Source: an uncultured Ruminiclostridium sp.
GTDB lineage: Bacteria > Bacillota > Clostridia > Oscillospirales > Ruminococcaceae
Reading direction: 5' to 3'
Assembly (NCBI GenBank): GCA_910585505.1
Contig: CAJUFF010000007.1
Coordinates: 22,729 to 38,240, forward strand
DNA: 15,512 bases
In this document: in pieces, positions 6,049 to 14,201 of the stretch
Numbering within the stretch: position 1 is the first letter of the stretch
Layout: every line of letters begins with the position of its first letter
Program-made: the position numbers and the translations under genes
Notes under the pieces: model-generated
The model's input: only the letters and a program-made list of their open reading frames with translations
Databases searched by the model: none
What the model was told of the DNA's origin: nothing

Positions 6049-8871
6049 ATGGCAATTAACAATAAAATAGTTATAAAGGGTGCCAAAGAGCACAATTTGA
6101 AAAATATCAGCCTTGAACTGCCCAGAGACAAGCTTATTGTAATGACGGGACTTTCCGGTTCCGGAAAATCTTCCTTAGCCTTTGACACGATTTATGCCGA
6201 CGGTCAGAGAAGATATATTGAAAGCCTTTCTTCATATGCCCGAATGTTTTTGGGGCAGATGGAAAAGCCCGATGTGGAAAGCATAGAAGGTCTTTCTCCG
6301 GCTATTTCCATAGATCAGAAAACTACCTCCAAAAACCCCCGCTCCACTGTGGGGACGGTTACGGAAATATATGATTACTTAAGGCTTTTATACGCGAGAA
6401 TAGGTATTCCTCACTGTCCCGTATGCGGCAAGGAGATAAAGCAGCAGACGGTGGATCAGATAGCCGACAGGATAATGGAATTAGAAGCGGGCACAAAGAT
6501 ACAGGTTATGGCTCCCGTTGTCCGCGGAAGAAAAGGCGAGTACTCCAAGGAAATCGACAATTTAAGAAAACAGGGCTTTATCCACGTGCGCATAGACGGC
6601 ATAATGTATGACCTTTCGGAACAGGTGAAGCTTGAAAAGAACAAAAAGCACAACATCGAAGCGGTGATAGACAGGCTTGTAATAAAAGAAACGGTAAGAT
6701 CGAGACTCACTGAAAGCATAGAAACTTCGGGAAGACTTTCCGGCGGAGTTGTTTTTGTGGACGTTATAGGTGGTGAGGAACTGCATTTCTCCCAGAACTA
6801 TGCTTGTCCGGAACACGGCGTCAGCATAGAGGATCTGAATCCACGTATGTTCAGCTTCAATAACCCTTACGGAGCTTGTCCTCACTGCACGGGCTTAGGC
6901 TTTAATATGAGCATTGACGAAGATCTTATCATACCAAACAGAGATCTTTCCGTAAGTGAGAACGCCATAAAAGCAAGCGGCTGGACCTACGGTGAGGGAA
7001 GCATGGCGAAAATGTACTTTGACGCTTTGGCAAAGCACTATAATTTTTCCGTAACCGTTCCCGTAAAGGAACTTCCTCAGACTGCCATCAACGTTCTGTT
7101 ATACGGTACCAACGGTGAAAAGATACCGGTTTCCCGTCCTTGGGACGGAGATAAAGCTTATATGACCGACTTTGAGGGAATAGTGAATAACCTTGAACGC
7201 CGTTACCGCGAAACCAACAGCCAATATATAAAAGACGAAATATCCGATTATATGTCCGAAACTAAATGTCCCGAATGTCACGGTCAAAGGCTTAAAAAAG
7301 AAGCGCTGTCTGTTACCGTCGGAGGAAAAAATATAAACGATATGAGCAATTTCAGCATAACGGGCGCTCTTGAGTTTATCTGCGGACTGAATTTGTCAAA
7401 AAGGGACGGTATGATAGCTGAGCAGATTTTGAAGGAAATAAAATCGAGATTGGGTTTCCTTCAAAGCGTAGGTCTTGATTATCTTAAGCTTTCCCGCGCT
7501 TCGGGTACACTGTCCGGCGGTGAAAGCCAGCGTATCCGTCTGGCAACACAGATAGGAAGCTCTCTTATGGGCGTTCTGTATATTCTGGACGAGCCTAGCA
7601 TAGGGCTTCACCAGAGGGATAACGACCGTCTGATTGCCACTCTGAAAAATCTCCGCGATTTAGGCAATACCGTAATAGTGGTGGAGCACGATGAGGACAC
7701 CATGAGAGCAGCGGACTACATTGTCGACATCGGTCCGGAAGCCGGTATACACGGCGGCGAGGTTGTGGCGGCGGGAACCGTGGAGGACGTTATTAAAAGC
7801 GATCGCTCCATAACCGGAAAGTATCTTTCGGGTGAATTTAAGATACCTGTTCCCAATGAGCGCAGAAAATCCGACGGCCGCTGCCTTACAATATACGGAG
7901 CTGCGGAAAATAACCTGAAGAATATAGACATTAATATCCCATTGGGATTGTTTACCTGTGTTACAGGTGTTTCGGGAAGCGGAAAAAGTTCCTTTGTAAA
8001 TGAAATATTGTATAAACATCTTGTGGCAAAGCTTAACCGAGCCAAAGTAAGAGCGGGAAAATTTGAGAAAATGACGGGAACGGAGAATTTGGACAAAGTA
8101 ATAAACATCGACCAGTCTCCCATAGGAAGAACTCCCCGTTCCAATCCTGCCACCTATACGGGACTTTTCAACGATATCAGGGACTTGTACGCCTCCACCG
8201 CCGACGCCAAGGCGAAGGGCTATTCCAGCGGAAGATTCAGCTTTAACGTCAAGGGAGGAAGATGCGAGGCTTGTGAAGGAGACGGCATTATAAAAATTGA
8301 AATGCATTTTTTGCCAGATATATACGTTCCCTGTGAGGTATGCGGCGGGATGAGGTATAACCGGGAAACCCTCGAAGTAAAATATAAGGGAAAAAGCATT
8401 TATGATGTTCTTGAAATGACTGTGGAAGAAGGACTTGAATTTTTCTCCAGCATACCGAAAATACAGAGAAAACTGCAAACCCTTTTTGACGTGGGTCTCG
8501 GTTATGTGAAGATAGGTCAGCCCGCGACCACCCTTTCGGGGGGGGAAGCGCAGAGAGTAAAGCTTGCCACCGAGCTTTCAAAGAGAGCTACGGGAAAGAC
8601 TATTTATATTCTTGACGAGCCAACAACTGGACTTCACACTCACGACGTCGCTAAGCTTATAGAAATTTTACAAAAGCTTACCGACGGAGGAAATACGGTG
8701 GTGGTAATCGAGCATAATCTTGACGTTATAAAAACGGCAGATCACATTATTGATCTGGGTCCAGAAGGCGGAGATAAGGGAGGCTATGTCATTGCAGAGG
8801 GAACTCCGGAGGAAATAGCTAAAAATAAAAGATCATATACGGGAAAATATCTTAAAAAGCTTCTTAAATGA
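6049..8871 (+). CDS. uvrA: Excinuclease ABC subunit A
   Basis: This 940-residue protein is a full-length UvrA, the twin-ABC ATPase that dimerises, scans DNA for bulky damage and loads UvrB. The first half has Walker A GLSGSGKSS (34-42), the CPVC zinc pair at Cys123 and Cys126, further paired cysteines around 253 and 277-280, signature LSGGESQ (488) and Walker B ILDEPS. The second half has Walker A GVSGSGKSS (640-648), the essential C-terminal zinc finger (Cys739, 742, 762 and 765), signature LSGGEAQ (829) and ILDEPTTGLH. No motif is missing. AAGGA at 6036-6040, inside the end of uvrB, is its ribosome site, and the single-base gap implies translational coupling. The next gene begins 23 bases after its stop, with no terminator between. 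Confidence 0.97.
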   Translation: MAINNKIVIKGAKEHNLKNISLELPRDKLIVMTGLSGSGKSSLAFDTIYADGQRRYIESLSSYARMFLGQMEKPDVESIEGLSPAISIDQKTTSKNPRSTVGTVTEIYDYLRLLYARIGIPHCPVCGKEIKQQTVDQIADRIMELEAGTKIQVMAPVVRGRKGEYSKEIDNLRKQGFIHVRIDGIMYDLSEQVKLEKNKKHNIEAVIDRLVIKETVRSRLTESIETSGRLSGGVVFVDVIGGEELHFSQNYACPEHGVSIEDLNPRMFSFNNPYGACPHCTGLGFNMSIDEDLIIPNRDLSVSENAIKASGWTYGEGSMAKMYFDALAKHYNFSVTVPVKELPQTAINVLLYGTNGEKIPVSRPWDGDKAYMTDFEGIVNNLERRYRETNSQYIKDEISDYMSETKCPECHGQRLKKEALSVTVGGKNINDMSNFSITGALEFICGLNLSKRDGMIAEQILKEIKSRLGFLQSVGLDYLKLSRASGTLSGGESQRIRLATQIGSSLMGVLYILDEPSIGLHQRDNDRLIATLKNLRDLGNTVIVVEHDEDTMRAADYIVDIGPEAGIHGGEVVAAGTVEDVIKSDRSITGKYLSGEFKIPVPNERRKSDGRCLTIYGAAENNLKNIDINIPLGLFTCVTGVSGSGKSSFVNEILYKHLVAKLNRAKVRAGKFEKMTGTENLDKVINIDQSPIGRTPRSNPATYTGLFNDIRDLYASTADAKAKGYSSGRFSFNVKGGRCEACEGDGIIKIEMHFLPDIYVPCEVCGGMRYNRETLEVKYKGKSIYDVLEMTVEEGLEFFSSIPKIQRKLQTLFDVGLGYVKIGQPATTLSGGEAQRVKLATELSKRATGKTIYILDEPTTGLHTHDVAKLIEILQKLTDGGNTVVVIEHNLDVIKTADHIIDLGPEGGDKGGYVIAEGTPEEIAKNKRSYTGKYLKKLLK

Positions 8872-8894
8872 CAAAGTTTCAAGGAGGACAGTAA

Positions 8895-11462
8895 ATGAAA
8901 ATCGTAATCATCGGTGGCGTTGCCGCGGGAACAAAGGCGGCAGCAAAGCTAAAGCGCTGTAACCGCGGTGCGGAAGTTGAGCTTTATACAAAAAGCGCCG
9001 ATATTTCTTACGCGGGCTGCGGTCTCCCATATTATGTGGGCGGGGAGATTGAAACAAGAGAAGAACTTATCGTAAACACTCCCTCGAAATTTTCCGCCCT
9101 TACCGGAGCAACCGTTTTTACGGGGCATGAAGCCGTTAAGATTAATTCAAAGGAAAAAACCGTGTCGGTGCGTTCGCTTTCCGACGGAACGGAAAAAGAA
9201 GTAACTTACGATAAGCTTATTATCGCTTCCGGAGCCTCTCCCGTTATTCCAGATATAGAGGGAGTAAATTTGAAAGGCGTCTTTTGCGTACGCACTCCGG
9301 ACGATGCTATTGCCATTCGCGCTTACGTAAAAGAAAACGGCTGCAAAAAAGCTGTCGTTATAGGTGCGGGCTTTATCGGTATGGAAATGGCCGAAAACCT
9401 AATGTCACAGAATGTTTCCGTTACCGTAGTGGATATGTGCGATCAAATACTGCCCAATATTTTTGATCCCGAAATGGCGGCTTATGCGTCGAAGCGGCTT
9501 AGGGCAGACGGACTTAAAATACTTACCGGTGTCTCACTTAGCTCCGTAAGGGGAGAAAACTCGGTGGAATCGGTGATTACTTCCGTAGGCGAGCTTAACG
9601 CGGATGTTGTAATAATGTGTATAGGTATTCGTCCATCCACGGATTTTCTTAAAGACAGCGGAATTGAGATGATCAAGGGAGCAATTTGCGTAGATAGTTA
9701 TCAGAAAACCAATCTTGACGACATTTACGCGGCAGGCGACTGCGCGATAGTTAAGAACCGTCTTACAGACAATCGTCAATGGTCTGCCATGGGCTCTACC
9801 GCAAATATTACCGCCAGATGTCTTGCCAAAACGCTTACCGGCGAAAACAGCCCTTACGCCGGATGTCTGGGTACGGGCGTCGTAAAGCTTTCCCCGACTT
9901 TGAATGCGGGGCGCACCGGTCTCTCCGAGAAACAGGCGAGAGAGGCGGGCTTTGATGTGGAAACCGTTATCTGCGTCACCGACGACAAAGCTCACTATTA
10001 TCCGGATTCCGACAGTTTTGTGACAAAGCTTATAGCGGATAAAAAGTCGGGCAGGCTTTTGGGCTTGCAGGTTTTGGGCAGCGCCGTAGACAAAATGACT
10101 GATATCGCCGTGGTGGGAATTTCATCAGGATTACGGGTAAGCGATTATGACGCTATGGATATGGCTTATGCCCCTCCGTTCTCAACCGCTATACATCCTT
10201 TTGTACAGGCTTGTTATGTTCTTGAAAATAAAATGGAAGGAAGCTTCGAGACATTTACCCCCGCACAGTATTCAAACGGCGAGGCAAAGGGTTATAAAGT
10301 AATCGACGTTCAGCCCGAACCCAAGATATTCGGAGCTCAATGGGTTGATCTGGGGAAGGTAAACGGTGAACTGAAGGACATACCGAAGGATGAAAAGCTG
10401 CTTTTGGTCTGCGCTAAGGGCAAGAGGGGCTATTTCCTGCAAAACAGGCTTAAACACTTCGGTTATAGCAATACAAAAGTACTTGAAGGAGGTGCCTTCT
10501 TTAATACGGTCAGAATCGAAAACGCCGGCGATAAGCTTCCCCCGGAAGAAATAAAGCGTGTAAAGGGATTGGGCTGCCTTCGGGATAAGCGCTACAACGA
10601 TGTTTTCAATGTGCGTGTTATCACCAAAAACGGAAAGATTACCGCAAAGGATCAGCATATAATAGCGGAAGCCGCCGAGCGCTTCGGAAGCGGCGAGGTG
10701 ACCATGACATCCCGTCTTACCCTTGAGATTCAGGGTGTACATTACGCGAACATTGATGAAATCATAGCGTTTCTTAAGGAAAATGACCTTCTGACGGGCG
10801 GCACCGGTTCATTGGTACGCCCGGTAGTATCCTGCAAGGGTACCACATGTCAGTATGGCCTTTTGGACAGCTTCGGACTCAGCGAAAAAATACACGATCG
10901 ATTTTACATCGGCTATCACGATGTGACGCTTCCTCATAAATTTAAGATAGCGGTGGGCGGCTGTCCCAACAACTGCGTAAAACCCGACCTGAACGATCTG
11001 GGAATAGTGGGACAGCGTATGCCTTTATACAGCAGCGACAAATGCAGAGGCTGCAAAAAGTGTCAGGTGGAAAGCGCCTGTCCCATAAAGGCGGCTAAGC
11101 TTGAAAACGGAAAATTGGTTATAGGAAACGACTGCAACAACTGCGGCAGATGCAGGGAAAAGTGCCCGTTCGGTGCTATTCCTGAATATTCGGAGGGGTA
11201 TAAGGTATATATCGGCGGCAGATGGGGCAAAAAAGTGGCTTACGGAAAGCCTCTCGATAAGCTGTTTACTTCCGAGGAGGAAGTGATTGATATAGTTGAA
11301 AAAGCTATCCTCTTTTTCCGCGACGAAGGAATTTCCGGAGAGCGCTTTGCGGATACGATAGACAGGTTGGGATTTGATTATGTTCAGGATAAACTGCTTA
11401 ATAATAAGATAGATAAGAGCGCGGTGCTTGAAAAGAAGGTAAAAGGCGGTGCTACCTGCTGA
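8895..11462 (+). CDS. Flavin disulfide reductase - rhodanese - siroheme/4Fe-4S reductase fusion
   Basis: This 855-residue protein has three parts. Residues 1-445 resemble CoA-disulfide/NADH-dependent persulfide reductases: FAD-binding GGVAAG (7-12), redox Cys42 in SYAGCGLPYY, NAD(P)H-binding GAGFIG (157-162), AAGDC near 280 and YAPPFS with Tyr425. Residues 450-545 form a degenerate rhodanese; the GHIPGA-like region is lost, but Cys506 in CAKGKRGY is kept. Residues 555-855 look like one nitrite/sulfite reductase half of AsrC type. The candidate siroheme/[4Fe-4S] cysteines are 647, 652, 690 and 694 (CKGTTC and CPNNC). Two ferredoxin motifs follow at 717-729 and 747-757. AAGGAGG (8881-8887) is the strongest ribosome site seen here. 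Its TGA overlaps the ATG of the lipoprotein gene, linking it to the importer. NAD(P)H-driven reduction of sulfite, persulfide or another oxidised substrate is inferred. Domain calls are firm; the reaction is not. Confidence 0.85.
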   Translation: MKIVIIGGVAAGTKAAAKLKRCNRGAEVELYTKSADISYAGCGLPYYVGGEIETREELIVNTPSKFSALTGATVFTGHEAVKINSKEKTVSVRSLSDGTEKEVTYDKLIIASGASPVIPDIEGVNLKGVFCVRTPDDAIAIRAYVKENGCKKAVVIGAGFIGMEMAENLMSQNVSVTVVDMCDQILPNIFDPEMAAYASKRLRADGLKILTGVSLSSVRGENSVESVITSVGELNADVVIMCIGIRPSTDFLKDSGIEMIKGAICVDSYQKTNLDDIYAAGDCAIVKNRLTDNRQWSAMGSTANITARCLAKTLTGENSPYAGCLGTGVVKLSPTLNAGRTGLSEKQAREAGFDVETVICVTDDKAHYYPDSDSFVTKLIADKKSGRLLGLQVLGSAVDKMTDIAVVGISSGLRVSDYDAMDMAYAPPFSTAIHPFVQACYVLENKMEGSFETFTPAQYSNGEAKGYKVIDVQPEPKIFGAQWVDLGKVNGELKDIPKDEKLLLVCAKGKRGYFLQNRLKHFGYSNTKVLEGGAFFNTVRIENAGDKLPPEEIKRVKGLGCLRDKRYNDVFNVRVITKNGKITAKDQHIIAEAAERFGSGEVTMTSRLTLEIQGVHYANIDEIIAFLKENDLLTGGTGSLVRPVVSCKGTTCQYGLLDSFGLSEKIHDRFYIGYHDVTLPHKFKIAVGGCPNNCVKPDLNDLGIVGQRMPLYSSDKCRGCKKCQVESACPIKAAKLENGKLVIGNDCNNCGRCREKCPFGAIPEYSEGYKVYIGGRWGKKVAYGKPLDKLFTSEEEVIDIVEKAILFFRDEGISGERFADTIDRLGFDYVQDKLLNNKIDKSAVLEKKVKGGATC

Positions 11463-12424
11463 TGAAAAGACTTGCGTTGCTTAAGCATGCTGTACTGGCA
11501 GTGTCTGTTTCGTTCGTTCTTTTCTTTTCGGGGTGTTCCGAAAACGGCGTATATTACGAAAACAAGAAGGGCGTTACCTTTACCGACGCGCTGGGACGAA
11601 CGGTTACCGTTGACGCTCCTAAGCGTGTGGCGGCTTTTATGGGAAGCTTCGCCGAAATTTGGTATCTTTCCGGCGGCGAGGTGACGGCAGTGCCGGACGA
11701 TACATGGGAAGACTTCGATATTCCGCTTTCCGAGGATACGGTAAATCTTGGAAAAATAAACGAATTGAGCCTTGAAATGCTGTTTTCCGCCAATCCCGAT
11801 TTTGTAATAGCCAGTCCCAATATAAAAGTAAATCTTGACTGGCTGGATACTCTTGAAGAAACGGGAACGACCGTTGCATATTTTGACGTTTCCGATTTTG
11901 AAAGCTATCTGGAAATGCTTGATATTTGCACCGATATTACGGGTAGAAAGGATCTTTACGAAAAAAACGGACTGGATATAAAACATCAGATAGAGAAGGT
12001 AAGGGAACAAAGCGTAAAACGTGTTGAGGAAAAAGGCGCTCCCACCGTCTTGTCACTTCGAGCGTCCTCCGCAAGCATAAGAGCAAAAAACAGCGAGGGC
12101 AACGTATTGGGCGAAATGCTAAGCAGTCTTGGCTGTGTCAATATTTCCGACAGTGAGACGTCCTTATTGGAAAACTTAAGCATTGAATATATCATCGAAC
12201 AGGATCCCGATTTTATTTTTTTCGTACAGGTAGGAAGCGACGCCGAAAAGGTAAAGGAAAAAACCGACGTTTTTATTGCCGAAAATCCCGCATGGAACGA
12301 GCTTACCGCCGTAAAAGAGGGAAAAGTTTTCCATATGGACAGAAAGTTGTACAACCTTAAGCCAAATTCCCGCTGGGGAGAAGCTTATGAGGGGCTGGAG
12401 AAGATTCTGAGTGAAAATTCATAA
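11462..12424 (+). CDS. ABC importer substrate-binding lipoprotein (FepB/BtuF type)
   Basis: The 320-residue product begins with basic residues and a hydrophobic stretch ending in FFSGC, so Cys25 is the likely lipidated residue and the protein would sit on the outer face of the membrane. Mature features fit the two-lobed helical-backbone binding proteins: a TDALGRTVTVDAPKRVAAF start, GSFAEIWYLSGG, NPDFVIASPN, a middle helix rich in charged residues, and a second lobe ending AWNELTAVKEGKVFHMD. Such proteins bind ferric siderophores, haem, cobalamin or related chelates; the sequence does not reveal which. The ATG shares one base with the previous stop. The ribosome site is poor (AAGGCGG, 12 bases away), so translation is probably coupled to the upstream reductase gene. 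It overlaps the permease gene by 14 bases. Confidence 0.9.
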   Translation: MKRLALLKHAVLAVSVSFVLFFSGCSENGVYYENKKGVTFTDALGRTVTVDAPKRVAAFMGSFAEIWYLSGGEVTAVPDDTWEDFDIPLSEDTVNLGKINELSLEMLFSANPDFVIASPNIKVNLDWLDTLEETGTTVAYFDVSDFESYLEMLDICTDITGRKDLYEKNGLDIKHQIEKVREQSVKRVEEKGAPTVLSLRASSASIRAKNSEGNVLGEMLSSLGCVNISDSETSLLENLSIEYIIEQDPDFIFFVQVGSDAEKVKEKTDVFIAENPAWNELTAVKEGKVFHMDRKLYNLKPNSRWGEAYEGLEKILSENS

Positions 12425-13403
12425 GAAAAAAAGCTTTGCTCTTATAATTTCAATAACTATGGCAGGCTGTGTTTTTGCGGCTTTGTTTAGCGTCTGCGTG
12501 GGCGCTGTACGGATATCGCCCTTTGAGCTTTTTACGGGTAACGATCCCGTACAATGGCATATTTTACGTTACGCAAGATTACCCCGTACCGCTGCCTGTC
12601 TCCTTGCGGGAGCGGGTCTTTCCGCGTCCGGAGCGGTAATACAGGGGGTGCTCGCCAATCGTCTTGCCTCTCCCGGAATAATAGGCGTCAATGCGGGCGC
12701 GGGTTTGGGTGTTACTCTCTGCTGTGCCTTTGGCGCGGTTTCAGGCTTGGCGGTGGCAGCTTCGGCTTTTTTGGGGGCGCTTACGGCGGTGCTTGCCGTT
12801 GCGCTAACCGCCCGAAAAACTTACGCCTCACGTTCGGCGGTAATTTTGGGCGGAGTGGCGGTAAACAGCTTCCTTACCGCCGTCTCCGAGGGAATAATTA
12901 CGCTTTACCCCGAAATAGGAGCCTATACTGCGGATTTTCGGACGGGAGGATTTTCCGGTGTAACCGATTCAAAGCTTATTCCCGCCGCCGTGATGATAAT
13001 TGTTGCCTTGATGCTGACTTTTTCTCTTTCAAGCGAACTTGACGTCCTCTCAATGGGCGATGACACTGCACAGGGCTTGGGTCTTTCCGTAAATAAGATA
13101 AGAACCGTATTTTTGGCTCTGGCGGCGCTTATGGCAGGGGCAAGCGTAAGCTTTGCGGGTCTGCTGGGATTTGTGGGACTTATAGTGCCCAATATGGTAA
13201 AAAGACTTGTGGGCGGTGAGAGCCGAAGACTGCTTCCCGTCTGCACCTTAGGGGGAGCAATGTTTGTGACTCTCTGCGATTGTGCGGCCAGATCTCTTTT
13301 TACTCCCTATGAAATCCCCACCGGTATAGTAATGTCGGCTATTGGAGCTCCGTTCTTTATATTTCTGCTGTTCAAATCGAAGGGGGGACATTCCCGTGGA
13401 TAA
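12411..13403 (+). CDS. ABC importer permease, FecCD/BtuC family
   Basis: A 330-residue polytopic membrane protein with the FecCD fold. The N-terminus KIHKKKSFALIISITMAG leads into the first membrane segment. The family hallmark GASGAxxQG-like motif is seen as LSASGAVIQGVLAN, followed by LASPGIIGVNAGAGLG. Near the C-terminus, GLLGFVGLIVPNMVKRLVGG corresponds to the usual GFVGLIVPHxxR segment, with Asn where His is usual. The sequence contains many hydrophobic stretches consistent with about nine or ten membrane segments. The start is GTG at 12411, with GGAG at 12397-12400. It overlaps the binding-protein gene at its start and the ATPase gene at its end by 8 bases, so the three form one tightly coupled import system. 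A homodimer would form the channel. Confidence 0.93.
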   Translation: MKIHKKKSFALIISITMAGCVFAALFSVCVGAVRISPFELFTGNDPVQWHILRYARLPRTAACLLAGAGLSASGAVIQGVLANRLASPGIIGVNAGAGLGVTLCCAFGAVSGLAVAASAFLGALTAVLAVALTARKTYASRSAVILGGVAVNSFLTAVSEGIITLYPEIGAYTADFRTGGFSGVTDSKLIPAAVMIIVALMLTFSLSSELDVLSMGDDTAQGLGLSVNKIRTVFLALAALMAGASVSFAGLLGFVGLIVPNMVKRLVGGESRRLLPVCTLGGAMFVTLCDCAARSLFTPYEIPTGIVMSAIGAPFFIFLLFKSKGGHSRG

Positions 13404-14163
13404 TATTCTCCTTTCGGCCAAGGGAATTTCCTCCTGCTATAACGGAAGAGAAGTGCTTCATAAGGTATCAACGGACATTAACGGCGGAAAGGTAACGGCG
13501 GTAATAGGACCTAACGGAAGCGGAAAAAGCACCCTCCTCAAAACACTGATAGGCATCGTCCCGAAAAAAGAGGGAGAAATTTATTCCGAAGGAAAAAGTA
13601 CCGATAGTATGAGTTCTTTGGAAATTGCCCGCCGAATAGCTTATCTTCCTCAGATGAAAAGCATTCCAGATCTTATGGTAAGGACAATGGTGCTTCATGG
13701 GAGATTTTCTCATTTGTCATATCCCCGCCGCTACCGTAAAGAAGATTTGGAGTCGGTGGAAAAAGCTATGGAAATAACCGGTATTACCGAATATGCGGAA
13801 AAAAACGTTTCTTCTCTTTCGGGAGGCACCGTTCAGTTGGTATTCCTCGCCATGGCGCTGGCGCAAAGCTCGCCGGTGATCCTTATGGACGAGCCCACGT
13901 CTTTTCTCGATATATCACATCAGATAAAACTGATGAAGCTGTGCAGAGGTCTTGCCTCTGAGGGAAGGGCGATTGCGGCCGTGCTTCATGATATTCCATT
14001 GGCCTTAAAATACGCCGACAATATGATAGTTATGTCCAACGGTAAAATCGTGTTGTCCGGAACAACATCGGATGTGTATAAAAGCGGTGTTTTGAACAGG
14101 GTTTTTAATGTTAAAGTAAAAGAAGCCGCTGTCAAAACCGATATAATATATTATTGCGAATAA
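13396..14163 (+). CDS. ABC importer ATPase, FecE/BtuD type
   Basis: The 255-residue product is the ATP-hydrolysing subunit of the importer. Walker A is GPNGSGKST (38-46). The Q-loop is LPQM. Walker B is ILMDEP, with Asp165 and Glu166. The switch His is His198 (LHD). The signature is LSGGTVQL (141-148): the core LSGG and Gln147 are kept, but the Arg that normally follows the Gln is Leu. I chose GTG 13396 because a G-rich ribosome site (AGGGGGGA, 13381-13388) precedes it, it overlaps the permease stop by 8 bases and the length matches the family. A TTG at 13342 would add 18 residues that resemble nothing in the family and would run deep into the permease gene. It completes the binding protein-permease-ATPase set. 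Confidence 0.93.
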   Translation: MDNILLSAKGISSCYNGREVLHKVSTDINGGKVTAVIGPNGSGKSTLLKTLIGIVPKKEGEIYSEGKSTDSMSSLEIARRIAYLPQMKSIPDLMVRTMVLHGRFSHLSYPRRYRKEDLESVEKAMEITGITEYAEKNVSSLSGGTVQLVFLAMALAQSSPVILMDEPTSFLDISHQIKLMKLCRGLASEGRAIAAVLHDIPLALKYADNMIVMSNGKIVLSGTTSDVYKSGVLNRVFNVKVKEAAVKTDIIYYCE

Positions 14164-14201
14164 ATAACCCGGCTTCAATAAATTAAGGAAAGGAAACGAT
14201 A

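Noticed and set aside
7660..8478. 272-codon minus-strand open frame inside uvrA
   Set aside because: It is antisense to intact UvrA motifs including the second Walker A and the zinc finger, and the translated product has no recognisable domain.
13342..13395. A TTG start 54 bases upstream of the ATPase start
   Set aside because: It would overlap the permease gene by 62 bases and add unrelated residues; GTG 13396 has a strong G-rich ribosome site and gives the usual family length.
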